A stretch of DNA of 64,000 nucleotides, taken from positions 1-64,000 of the forward strand of contig JBFMFO010000006.1 in assembly GCA_040754095.1 (NCBI GenBank), given 5' to 3'. Of this stretch, positions 42,323 to 49,502 are shown in pieces. Position 1 is the first letter of the stretch, and each line of letters begins with the position of its first letter. This DNA comes from QYQD01 sp040754095 (GTDB lineage: Bacteria; Desulfobacterota; QYQD01). The position numbers were made by a program, and so were the translations under genes. The notes beneath the pieces were generated by a model, which did not search any database, was not told the DNA's origin, and saw only the letters and a program-made list of their open reading frames with translations.

Positions 42323-43359
42323 TGAGTCCAATCGCTAACGCCCTCACCATAGACGTGGAAGACTACTTCCAGGTGCACGCCTTCTCAGGTGTGATAAGGC
42401 CTGAGGACTGGGATAGCTATGAATCCCGGGTGGAACATAACACTTATAGAATTTTAGAAATATTGAGCAACCCATGCGGTACTATTATACCGGCCCATTC
42501 CTCGTCACTCCTCACTCCTCACTCAATCAAGGCCACCTTTTTCATCCTGGGCTGGATAGCTGAAAAATATCCAAAATTAATCCGGGAGATAGCCGAACAA
42601 GGGCATGAGATTGCATCACACGGTTATCGCCATGAACTGGTAACCGGTCAGGTTCCGGATGAATTTCGGGCGGATGTTGCAAAAACGAAAAGGATACTTG
42701 AGGACATCACCGGTGAAGAAGTCGTCGGTTATCGTGCCTCTACCTATTCCATCACCAGAAAGACCTTATGGGCGTTTAAGATTCTGGCGGAAGAAGGATA
42801 TAAATACGATTCCAGCATCTTTCCCGTGCATCATGATGTCTATGGCTTCCCTGATGCCCCGCGATTCCCGTTCAAGGTTAGCCTGAACGGCCGTATGGCA
42901 AATGACGTTCAAAACGTTCGATCGTTCGCTGCCGCGAACTCGTTTGCACGTGCGAACGACTCAAGCGGTTCGAACAATTCGAACATTTCTAACGCCTCAA
43001 CCGACTCGAACAGCTCGAACAATTCTAACGATTCGAACATCCTCTGGGAGTTCCCCATCTCCACTAGCCGCCTTCTAGGACAAAATGTTCCTATCGCCGG
43101 AGGAGGCTATTTTCGCCTGTTCCCCTACTGGCTGGTAAAGCGGTTGCTTGGGCACATCAACAGAACTGAACAAAAACCGTTCATATTCTATTTACACCCC
43201 TGGGAATTTGATCCGGGACAGCCAAAAATTGACAATGCCCCGTTGAAATCAAGGGCCCGGCATTATTTAAATCTCGATAAGGTTGAAGGACGATTTAAAA
43301 CATTGCTGAGTGATTTTAATTTTGTCCCGATTCGGGACCTGATTGTTTCTGTGTCATGA
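42319..43359 (+). CDS. XrtA-system polysaccharide deacetylase with repeat insertions
   Basis: A 346-residue deacetylase of the pepcterm_polyde type. NALTIDVEDYFQVHAF holds the metal-binding Asp, KATFFILGWIAEKYPKLIREIAEQGHEIASHGYRHE gives the His pair, and WEFPISTSRLLGQNVPIAGGGYFRLFPY is the conserved second half. Two stretches do not fit the family: residues about 51-69 (CGTIIPAHSSSLLTPHS), from a CTCACTCCTCACTC repeat, and residues 195-241, an Asn/Ser-rich run from a TTCGAACAATTCGAAC repeat. Both are in frame and lie in loops between conserved blocks, so the enzyme may still fold. Confidence 0.88.
   Translation: MMSPIANALTIDVEDYFQVHAFSGVIRPEDWDSYESRVEHNTYRILEILSNPCGTIIPAHSSSLLTPHSIKATFFILGWIAEKYPKLIREIAEQGHEIASHGYRHELVTGQVPDEFRADVAKTKRILEDITGEEVVGYRASTYSITRKTLWAFKILAEEGYKYDSSIFPVHHDVYGFPDAPRFPFKVSLNGRMANDVQNVRSFAAANSFARANDSSGSNNSNISNASTDSNSSNNSNDSNILWEFPISTSRLLGQNVPIAGGGYFRLFPYWLVKRLLGHINRTEQKPFIFYLHPWEFDPGQPKIDNAPLKSRARHYLNLDKVEGRFKTLLSDFNFVPIRDLIVSVS
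42469..42528 (+). repeat. in-frame CTCACTCC insertion in the deacetylase gene
   Basis: CATTCCTCGTCACTCCTCAC and a second CTCACTC unit code for SSSLLTPHS just ahead of the conserved IKATFF block. Related proteins join the preceding helix to KATFF without such a segment. Confidence 0.65.
42901..43041 (+). repeat. in-frame TTCGAACAATTCGAAC insertion in the deacetylase gene
   Basis: About 141 bases of CGTTCGATCGTTCGC, GAACTCG and TTCGAACAATTCGAAC units translate to an Asn/Ser/Ala-rich stretch between FKVSLNGRMA and LWEFPIS. Closely related intergenic sequence lies at 44083-44190. Confidence 0.8.
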
Positions 43360-43425
43360 GCTATCAGCCTTCAGCAAAGATTTCCCAGGCTGACCGCTGA
43401 CAACTGAGCCGACTACTTACAAATT

Positions 43426-44079
43426 ATGTTGTCAAACACCCGTATAGTTATTGTATCTATTCTCCTGACCGTTGCGGCAGTTGTTTCCTATTGCTGTGTG
43501 GGTAACATAGTTGACGTGCCCATAAAAAAATCGCTCAGCACATTTCCCACACAGATCGGCGCATGGAAATGGGTTGATCGTACACACATGAGCGACGAGG
43601 TGAGGAAGATGCTGGGGGTTGACGACTATATCCAGTATGATTACGTATCCGCAGACGGCATACCAGTTAACCTGTATGTGAGCTATTTTTCGTATGTCGG
43701 TAGCAGGAAGGGCTATCACTCTCCGAAAAACTGCATGCCCGGAGGCGGCTGGAACATCATACACTCAGAGCCTTTTAAATTGACGGTCAGCCGTTCCGGG
43801 CCGGTTGCCGTTGAAATTAATAAGATGGTAACGCAGAAGGGCGCCGAAAAAGAGGTCGTATTCTATTGGTATCAATGCCGGGGACGAATAATACACTCAG
43901 AATATATGGGTAAAATATATCTGGTGCTGGACTCCATGTTCAAGCGTCGCTCTGACGGCGCCTTCATCCGCATCATAGCGCCGGTGCAGGACGGTCAGGA
44001 GACGAAGGCAGTCGAATATTTGCAGGATTTTACGAGGCAAGTGATTCCGGTCCTGGAGGAATATCTGCCGGGAGCCTGA
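43426..44079 (+). CDS. EpsI family protein
   Basis: A 217-residue protein of the EpsI (DUF3485) family, always found beside exosortases and sometimes fused to them. An N-terminal membrane anchor (RIVIVSILLTVAAVVSYCCVG) is followed by FPTQIGAWKWVDRTHMSDEVRKMLGVDDYIQYDYV, then VSYFSYVGSRKGYHSPKNCMPGGGWNI, whose HSPxxCxPGGGW is the family core. Function is unknown. No ribosome site beyond weak AT-rich sequence is seen before ATG 43426. Confidence 0.9.
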   Translation: MLSNTRIVIVSILLTVAAVVSYCCVGNIVDVPIKKSLSTFPTQIGAWKWVDRTHMSDEVRKMLGVDDYIQYDYVSADGIPVNLYVSYFSYVGSRKGYHSPKNCMPGGGWNIIHSEPFKLTVSRSGPVAVEINKMVTQKGAEKEVVFYWYQCRGRIIHSEYMGKIYLVLDSMFKRRSDGAFIRIIAPVQDGQETKAVEYLQDFTRQVIPVLEEYLPGA

Positions 44080-44199
44080 TGACGTTCGATCGTTCGCTGT
44101 CGCGAACTCGTTCGATCGCTTCGCTCGTTTGAACGTTCAAACGTCCTGAACAATTCGAACATCTAGAACAATTTTAGCGACTCGAACGGTGTTTCACAC
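44080..44199. repeat. TTCGAAC repeats between epsI and the S23 remnant
   Basis: GTTCGATCGTTCGCTGTCGC, CGAACTCGTTCGATCGC and GAACAATTCGAACATC units fill the spacer. The first thirty bases are almost the same as the start of the insertion in the deacetylase gene at 42906. Confidence 0.8.
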
Positions 44200-44280
44200 A
44201 TGGAATTCAATTTCGAAAAATTAGAAGTCTGGCAATTGGCCATGGATGTTATTGATGAGTCGAAGGTGTTAAAGGGATGA
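44200..44280 (+). pseudogene. truncated four-helix-bundle (S23-type) protein gene
   Basis: ATG 44200 opens a 26-codon frame: MEFNFEKLEVWQLAMDVIDE and then SKVLKG and TGA. The pattern FEKLEVWQ-A-DL is the first helix of S23 four-helix-bundle proteins, of which two full copies are at 47885 and 50373. The frame then breaks, so about 95 residues are missing. Its TGA overlaps the exosortase start codon (ATGA). Confidence 0.75.
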
Positions 44281-45155
44281 TTATGCCTTACGTCTCGAAC
44301 AAGTCGAACGTCTCGAACGTTTCGAACCTGATCTACCTGCAGCTTGGCCTGATCCTTGGCCTCTTTTTCCTTCTCTATTATCCTGTCATTACAAAACTGG
44401 TTTCGGATTGGGGGATCGATGACAACTATTCACATGGTTATCTAATCCCGTTCATAACCGGCTATATGATCTGGAGCATAAGAAAGGACCTGAAAAAGAT
44501 TGAGCCTACACCCGGCAACCTCGGCCTTGTCCTGTTAGTCCCCGGACTATGCCAGCTCCTTGTAGCGCGGGTCGGTTCTGAGTTTTTCCTCCAGCGGACC
44601 TCGATGATATTGGTTTTATTTGGTCTGTCATTGTTTCTAATGGGTAAGAAGTTTACCAGGAAAGTTTCCTTCCCCATAGCCTACTTATTTTTTATGATCC
44701 CTGTCCCGGCCATTATCTGGGACAAGATCGCCTTTCCCATGAAGCTCTTTGCCTCATATCTGGCGGTTAAAGTCATCGGCTTAATCGGCATACCTATCTT
44801 CCGGGAAGGCAATATCCTCCACCTGGCCAACACTACCCTGGAAGTGGCGGATGCCTGTTCCGGACTCCGGTCATTGACTTCACTTCTGGCCTTAAGTGCC
44901 GCGCTTGTGTTTTTTACCGGGCACTCAACATTTAAGAAATGGCTTTTATTCCTTTCAGCCGTTCCCATAGCCATCCTGACCAACATTATCAGGCTGACGG
45001 TGACTGCCGGTCTGGCCAGCAGGTACGGAGAGGCGATTGCCAAGGGATTTTTGCATGAGTTTTCGGGTTGGCTGATATTTCTACTGGGTCTGGCCATGTT
45101 GATGGGTGTTAACGCATTGTTATCTCAAAAAATTAAATCCGAAATCCGAAATTGA
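44277..45155 (+). CDS. exosortase (XrtA-type)
   Basis: A 292-residue integral membrane cysteine protease-like enzyme with about eight helices. The catalytic triad is visible: C194 in ADACSGLRSLTSLL, R239 in NIIRLTV, H260 in FLHEFSGW. DDNYSHGYLIPFIT is the conserved early loop. Exosortases cut and re-attach PEP-CTERM proteins to surface glycans. The first residues (NKSNVSNVSNLI) come from a TCGAACGTCTCGAACG repeat, so the natural N-terminus may differ; ATG 44277 and 44283 are both possible. No PEP-CTERM substrate is encoded in the window. Confidence 0.92.
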   Translation: MIMPYVSNKSNVSNVSNLIYLQLGLILGLFFLLYYPVITKLVSDWGIDDNYSHGYLIPFITGYMIWSIRKDLKKIEPTPGNLGLVLLVPGLCQLLVARVGSEFFLQRTSMILVLFGLSLFLMGKKFTRKVSFPIAYLFFMIPVPAIIWDKIAFPMKLFASYLAVKVIGLIGIPIFREGNILHLANTTLEVADACSGLRSLTSLLALSAALVFFTGHSTFKKWLLFLSAVPIAILTNIIRLTVTAGLASRYGEAIAKGFLHEFSGWLIFLLGLAMLMGVNALLSQKIKSEIRN

Positions 45156-45266
45156 ACATGCATAGCGAGCGCATTCCCCGCTGCTTGCAGCGGGGTTAGC
45201 GAGCGAATACGATGCATTTTACCTTGCATACGGAGATTCCCCGCAGCTTGCTGCGGGGAGCTTCAA
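45155..45266 (+). repeat. two-hairpin 3'-end element, copy B (shortest)
   Basis: AACATGCATAGCGAGCGC, hairpin 1 CCCCGCTGCTTGCAGCGGGG (45176-45195), TTAGCGAGCGAATACGATGC, hairpin 2 CCCCGCAGCTTGCTGCGGGG (45239-45258), ending AGCTTCAA. It begins at the last base of the exosortase stop codon. Confidence 0.9.
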
Positions 45267-45460
45267 AAATAGCATGGCAAATTCGCAATCCCAAATTCGA
45301 AGTTTAAAAATAGAACTTCCCTTCCACTTTTAATAGAAAAATCCTTCCCCGCCGATATTCGCAATATGTGAAAAATTTTTCCACTTTCCCTCGTTTTCCA
45401 TTTTCTATTTTCTAATTAAATGTTAATTTTCAGTAATCATTCAGCCACAGATTTACACAG
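45267..45460. other. AT-rich spacer with palindrome
   Basis: AAATTCGCAATCCCAAATTCG near 45280 belongs to the TTCGAAAT repeat family. GAAAAATTTTTC (45370-45381) is shared with 36379. AGCCACAGATTTACACAG near 45443 is a CACAGA-type repeat that runs into the next gene's start. No promoter is clear. Confidence 0.5.
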
Positions 45461-45886
45461 ATGAACGCGGATAGGTTTAAATACAAAGAAATCACAGATA
45501 TTATTCTTAGAAGTTTTTATGAAGTTTATAATGAGCTTGGTGATGGATTTCTGGAATCTGTCTATGAAAATGCCCTATATATTGTCCTAACCGGATATGG
45601 ACTATGTGTAGAAAGGCAGAAAGATATATCTGTATTTTTTCGAGGTAAAGTAATAGGAGATTTTAAGGCGGACTTGATTGTAAACGAAAAAGTAATCGTT
45701 GAACTAAAAGCAGTTCGTACCCTTGACCCCGCACATGAAGCTCAATTAATCAATTATTTGAAGGCAACAAATATTGAAGTTGGCTTATTATTGAATTTTG
45801 GCAGAAAACCGGAATTCAAAAGATTTGTATATGATAATAAAAGAAAAAATATCAGTGATGATCAGCGTAGATCGGTGGCTGAATAG
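45461..45886 (+). CDS. GxxExxY family protein
   Basis: A 141-residue member of the GxxExxY family. The name-giving motif is GDGFLESVYENAL near residues 25-37, and the PD-(D/E)XK-like core DFKADLIVNEKVIVELKAV has the Asp, Glu and Lys spacing of nuclease folds. HEAQLINYLKATNIEVGLLLNFG is the conserved C-terminal helix and strand. Function is unknown; such genes are scattered in repeats and often inside rRNA or surface-polysaccharide loci. The start codon and first codons (ATGAACGCGGAT) come out of an intergenic repeat. Confidence 0.88.
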   Translation: MNADRFKYKEITDIILRSFYEVYNELGDGFLESVYENALYIVLTGYGLCVERQKDISVFFRGKVIGDFKADLIVNEKVIVELKAVRTLDPAHEAQLINYLKATNIEVGLLLNFGRKPEFKRFVYDNKRKNISDDQRRSVAE

Positions 45887-45931
45887 TTACAATTTTCATA
45901 CACTAAACGCTGACTGATATATGCTGATTAA

Positions 45932-45947
45932 TGGCATAAGAGTTGCA
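45932..45947 (+). promoter_or_regulatory. sigma-54 promoter before the NusG-like gene
   Basis: TGGCATAAGAGTTGCA matches TGGCAyr-N4-TTGCA fully, with GG, ten bases and GC. It lies 48 bases before the start codon at 45995. The 36495 site shares its ATGGCATA core. Confidence 0.8.
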
Positions 45948-45994
45948 TTCTCACAGGTAACACATTTGAAAATCTAGGGAGAGGGTCTTGTTGC

Positions 45995-46489
45995 ATGAAA
46001 AAATGGTATGTAATCCAGACCAAAGTGCGGGAGGAAGGCAGGGCAACTTTTTTTCTCCGCCAACTGGGCATAGAAATCTATTTCCCCAAAATGGAGATCT
46101 GTACTATGACCGGGACCAAAGCAACCATGGCCCGGAAACCTCTATTCCCGAACTATATTTTCGCCCATTTCGATGTCCAAAAAGACCTGTCCAAGGTGAG
46201 TTGGACAAAGGGTGTCCAAAAAATATTGCCTGAAAGTCCTACCCCGGTTCCCCTGGATGAGGAGATAATAAAATCCATAAAGGGTCTGGCCGGTAAAGAT
46301 GACGTTGTGCGAAAACGAAGATTCAAGAAAAATGAACGGATCCGGGTCATCCGGGGGCCAATGCGAGATATTATGGGTATTTTTGAAAACTGGGTTTCAG
46401 ACCAGGGCCGGGTCAGAATATTGCTGGACCTCTTTAATTATCAGGCCCGGCTGGAGTTGCATCATTCGCTGATCGAGAAAATCGGTTAA
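45995..46489 (+). CDS. NusG/RfaH-like transcription antitermination factor
   Basis: A 164-residue NusG paralogue. The NGN domain starts KKWYVIQTKVREEGRATFFLRQLGIEIYFPKME and holds PLFPNYIFAHFD; the KOW domain is KKNERIRVIRGPMRDIMGIFENWVSDQGRVRILLDLF. Specialised NusG proteins of this kind (RfaH, UpxY, LoaP) let RNA polymerase read through long surface-polysaccharide operons. Its own sigma-54 promoter and position in the polysaccharide region fit that role. GGGAGAGGGT precedes the ATG. Confidence 0.87.
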   Translation: MKKWYVIQTKVREEGRATFFLRQLGIEIYFPKMEICTMTGTKATMARKPLFPNYIFAHFDVQKDLSKVSWTKGVQKILPESPTPVPLDEEIIKSIKGLAGKDDVVRKRRFKKNERIRVIRGPMRDIMGIFENWVSDQGRVRILLDLFNYQARLELHHSLIEKIG

Positions 46490-46496
46490 GTAGTTA

Positions 46497-46633
46497 AACA
46501 TGCATAGCGAGCGCATTCCCCGCTGCTTGCCATCCAGGTCCGACACTGGCGGGCAGCGGGGTTAGCGAGCGAATATGATGCGTTTTACCTTGCATACGGA
46601 GATTCCCCGCAGCTTGCTGCGGGGGAGCTTCAA
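46497..46633 (+). repeat. two-hairpin 3'-end element, copy C
   Basis: It begins AACATGCATAGCGAGCGC eight bases after the NusG-like stop codon. Hairpin 1 carries an inner insertion with CCAGGTCCGACACTGG, as in copy A. Hairpin 2 is CCCCGCAGCTTGCTGCGGGG as in copy B. It ends GGAGCTTCAA. Confidence 0.9.
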
Positions 46634-46750
46634 TTGACCGTATAGCGAAGTTGATTTTATGCAGCAAAATTATACAGTTAACGCGGTGGCCGCAGCGCCG
46701 GACGGGCGGAGCCTGCCCTGAGCCGCCTGCTAAGTACTATGTAGGTGCGA

Positions 46751-47776
46751 ATGGAAGTAAAGATATTAAAGAAGGAAAATGACTTGTGGGAGGACTATGT
46801 TCAACGGAGTCCTGTAGCCACAAATTACCACCAATCAGGCTGGCAGGGGGTTATTGAAAAGAGCTTCGGGCATGAGACGTATTATCTGATGGCTATAGCC
46901 GGGGGGACAGCCAGGGGTATATTACCACTCGCTCATATGCGCAGCCGTTTGTTTGGTAATTTTTTGGTATCCCTTCCATTTTTTAATTACGGGGGGATTA
47001 TTGCAGATGATTCCGAGACCGTAGAGAAGCTCATATCCAGTGCGGTAGAGATTGCCAAGGACTTAGGGGCGGATTATATCGAATTCAGACACCTATATAA
47101 CAAATTGCCCCTTGGCCGGACAAAAGAGCACAAGGTCACTATGATTCTCGATCTCAAAGGCGATATAGATTCTCAATGGAAGGCCTTTAACGCCAAGCTC
47201 CGGAATCAGATTAGAAAGGCAGAGAAAAGCGGCCTTCAGATAAAGATCGGCGGATTAGAAGATATCCCCGGATTCTACGAGGTATTTGCCGAAAATATGC
47301 GCGACCTGGGGACTCCGGTCTATGGAAGGGCCTTCTTCCAAAACGTGTTGACCTCTTTCCCGGAAAACGCCGGGGTTTTTAGCGTAATTTTTCAGGATAG
47401 GGTTATAGCTTCCGGGATAGCCTCCTGGTTTAAGGATACGTTCGAGGTCCCGTGGGCATCATCAATTCGGGAATACAGGGCCCTTTGTCCCAATAACCTT
47501 CTTTACTGGGAGGCGATAAAATTCTCCATTGAAAATGGATTTAAAAAGTTTGATTTTGGTCGCTCGACACCGGGCGAAGGTACGTACAAGTTCAAAGAAC
47601 AGTGGGGCGCCGGGCCAATCCAGCTTTACTGGCAGTATTGGATGAAAGACGGTCGGTCATTACCCGAACTGAATCCCAAAAATCCGAGATATCAACTGGC
47701 AATTAAGGTATGGCAAAGATTACCGTTGGCGTTGACTAAGGTCTTAGGGCCGCGGATTGTAAGGAATATACCTTAG
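46751..47776 (+). CDS. FemAB family XrtA/PEP-CTERM-associated protein
   Basis: A protein of about 341 residues with two GNAT folds, as in FemAB peptidyltransferases. YHQSGWQGVIEKSFGHETYYLMAIAGGTARGILPLAHMRSRLFGNFLVSLPFFNYGGIIAD is typical of the exosortase-associated subfamily, and KKFDFGRSTPGEGTYKFKEQWGAGPIQLYWQYW is its C-terminal signature. GTG 46745 or ATG 46751 can start it; neither has a strong ribosome site. The substrate is unknown; aminoacyl or similar group transfer to the polymer is an inference from the family. Confidence 0.87.
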   Translation: MEVKILKKENDLWEDYVQRSPVATNYHQSGWQGVIEKSFGHETYYLMAIAGGTARGILPLAHMRSRLFGNFLVSLPFFNYGGIIADDSETVEKLISSAVEIAKDLGADYIEFRHLYNKLPLGRTKEHKVTMILDLKGDIDSQWKAFNAKLRNQIRKAEKSGLQIKIGGLEDIPGFYEVFAENMRDLGTPVYGRAFFQNVLTSFPENAGVFSVIFQDRVIASGIASWFKDTFEVPWASSIREYRALCPNNLLYWEAIKFSIENGFKKFDFGRSTPGEGTYKFKEQWGAGPIQLYWQYWMKDGRSLPELNPKNPRYQLAIKVWQRLPLALTKVLGPRIVRNIP

Positions 47777-47884
47777 GTAGACCTGAGACCTGAGACCTGA
47801 GACCTGAGACATGAGACATGAGACCACAGACCGGAGACCTCAGGTCTAAAGTCTAAAGTCTCAGGTCTGAAGTCTGATAAAAAG
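47777..47884. repeat. GACCTGAGACC / AGGTCTGAAGTC micro-repeats
   Basis: Tandem units GACCTGAGACCTGAGACC turn halfway into the complement AGGTCTAAAGTCTAAAGTC, so the whole spacer can fold into one long imperfect hairpin. The same family is at 48241-48293 and 49455-49492, enclosing the next two genes. Confidence 0.85.
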
Positions 47885-48247
47885 ATGAGTAGAGACTATA
47901 GAAAAATAAAAGCATGGCAGATGGCCGATGATATTACAGTTGAGGTTTATAATATTACTCGGTCGTTTCCAAAAGAAGAAATTTATGAACTTACATCCCA
48001 GTTACGCAGGGCTATATCCTCTGTTCCTGCTAATATTGTCGAAGGTGCTACACGCAGTCATAAAAAAGAATATGTTCATTTTCTTAATATTGCGCGAGGT
48101 TCTTTGGCCGAGGCAGACTATTTCCTTCACCTTGCAAAGAGACTAAATTATTTTGATGAGAAACGATACAACGAAATTTCAAAAAAGATAAACGAACTTG
48201 GTGCTACATTATATGGGCTTATGCAAGCAGTTAAAAAAGAGGTCTGA
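47885..48247 (+). CDS. four-helix-bundle (S23-type) protein
   Basis: A 120-residue protein of the S23/IVP four-helix-bundle family. YRKIKAWQMADDITVEVYNITRSFPKEEIYELTSQLRRAISSVPANIVEGATRSHKKEYVHFLNIARGSLAE follows the family nearly throughout, including SSVPANIVEG and the FLNIARGSL helix. Its cellular role is unknown. Members were first seen inside 23S rRNA intervening sequences. The gene is bracketed by the same micro-repeat family on both sides, like a mobile cassette. Confidence 0.92.
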   Translation: MSRDYRKIKAWQMADDITVEVYNITRSFPKEEIYELTSQLRRAISSVPANIVEGATRSHKKEYVHFLNIARGSLAEADYFLHLAKRLNYFDEKRYNEISKKINELGATLYGLMQAVKKEV

Positions 48248-48293
48248 AGCTCTGATGTCTGAGGTCTTCGGTCTACAGTCTGAGGTCTGATAC
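48241..48293. repeat. AGGTCTGAGGTCT micro-repeats
   Basis: GAGGTCTGAAGCTCTGATGTCTGAGGTC and relatives overlap the stop of the four-helix gene and run to the start of the aminotransferase gene. Confidence 0.8.
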
Positions 48294-49475
48294 ATGTTCC
48301 GATCCCTTCCTCCTTCCGGGGTGCCGATAATGCCCTCTGATATTCTGGCGGGCTTGAAAGACACCCTTTACGGTAATAAGTGTATCGAGGGGTTTAAAGA
48401 AGATATCTGCCGCTATTTTGGTGTAAGGCACTGTTTCCTCGTCTCTTCAGGACGTGCGGCCCTGGCCATGCTCCTTATGGCCATGAGGCAGCTCAGACCG
48501 GATAAAGATGAGGTAGTTCTGCCTGCTTATACTTCATTTTCTGTCCCCTCCGCCGTGGTCAAAGCCGGACTCAAGGTATCGCTCTGTGACATAGACCCCG
48601 AGACAATGAGTCCGGATATAACCAGCCTGAAAGAGTCGCTGTCTGATAAGACCCTTTGCCTTGTGGTATGTCATTTATACGGCTATCCATGCGATATGGA
48701 CGCTATTTTAAAGGTGGCCGGAGAGTCAGGTGTATTTGTGATAGATGACGCCGCCCAGGCTATGGGCGCTACATATAAAGGCAAGGCCTTGGGCACGTTT
48801 GGTGACGCAGGGATTTTCAGTCTGAGCAGGGGCAAGAATATCACTACAATTGACGGCGGCATAATAATTACCGACTCGGAAAAAATAGCCGCGGAACTTT
48901 CGAAATTAGAACTTAAGAAGGCAGGTCTCTTAGACCGGCTGAATCTGATTTTTAAAGCGATGATCATGTCTCTGCTGTTAAGGCCGCAGTTATATTGGAT
49001 ACCGCAGCGACTCCCGTTTTTAAAACTGGGCCTTTCGGTATTCTCTACCGAGTTTGGGCTTAAGGAGTTTACAGGAGTTCAGGCGGGAATCGGCCGGAGG
49101 ATGTTGAGGAGACTTAAACAGATAAATGAAGGCAGAAAGAAAAAGGCCGGAGATCTGATGGCTGGTCTCAGCGGCTGTAACGGCGTTAAATTTCCCAGGG
49201 AGATTGCGGGCGCAGAACCCGTGTTTTTAAGGCTCCCAGTGAGGCTTGACAGGATAGACGACTGTGGAAAAGCGGGTCTGGGAATCGTCCGGTCATATCC
49301 TTATCCGTTGAATGAGATCGATGCGTTACGCCCTCACCTGGTTTCGGATAGAAAAAATTTTCCGGGGGCAAAGGAGTTTTCCAGGCGGGTATGGACGTTG
49401 CCTACACATGGATATGTACAACAAAAAGACATGAAAAATATTATAAAACATTACAGTCTCAGGTCTCAGGTCTGA
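48294..49475 (+). CDS. DegT/DnrJ/EryC1-type PLP aminotransferase
   Basis: A 393-residue PLP enzyme of the sugar aminotransferase family. CFLVSSGRAALAMLLMAM binds the PLP phosphate, PAYTSFSVPSAVVKAGLKVSLCDIDPETM and VVCHLYGYPCDMDAI follow, VIDDAAQAMGATYKGKALGTFGDAGIFSLSRGKNITTIDGG holds the PLP Lys in SRGKN. Family members add amino groups to keto-sugars for surface glycans. The C-terminal SLRSQV is encoded by a CAGGTCTCAGGTCTG micro-repeat. No ribosome site precedes ATG 48294; ATG 48330 is an alternative. Confidence 0.88.
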   Translation: MFRSLPPSGVPIMPSDILAGLKDTLYGNKCIEGFKEDICRYFGVRHCFLVSSGRAALAMLLMAMRQLRPDKDEVVLPAYTSFSVPSAVVKAGLKVSLCDIDPETMSPDITSLKESLSDKTLCLVVCHLYGYPCDMDAILKVAGESGVFVIDDAAQAMGATYKGKALGTFGDAGIFSLSRGKNITTIDGGIIITDSEKIAAELSKLELKKAGLLDRLNLIFKAMIMSLLLRPQLYWIPQRLPFLKLGLSVFSTEFGLKEFTGVQAGIGRRMLRRLKQINEGRKKKAGDLMAGLSGCNGVKFPREIAGAEPVFLRLPVRLDRIDDCGKAGLGIVRSYPYPLNEIDALRPHLVSDRKNFPGAKEFSRRVWTLPTHGYVQQKDMKNIIKHYSLRSQV

Positions 49476-49492
49476 GGTCTGTGGTCTAAAAC
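49455..49492. repeat. AGGTCTCAGGTCTG repeat across a stop codon
   Basis: TCTCAGGTCTCAGGTCTGAGG spans the last codons and TGA of the aminotransferase and runs toward the next gene. Confidence 0.8.
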
Positions 49493-49502
49493 GGAGGAAC
49501 TT

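Noticed and set aside
47777..47884. CRISPR-like array of GACCTGAGACC units
   Set aside because: Units are about 11 bases with no unique spacers and turn into their complement, so this is a degenerate tandem repeat and not a CRISPR.
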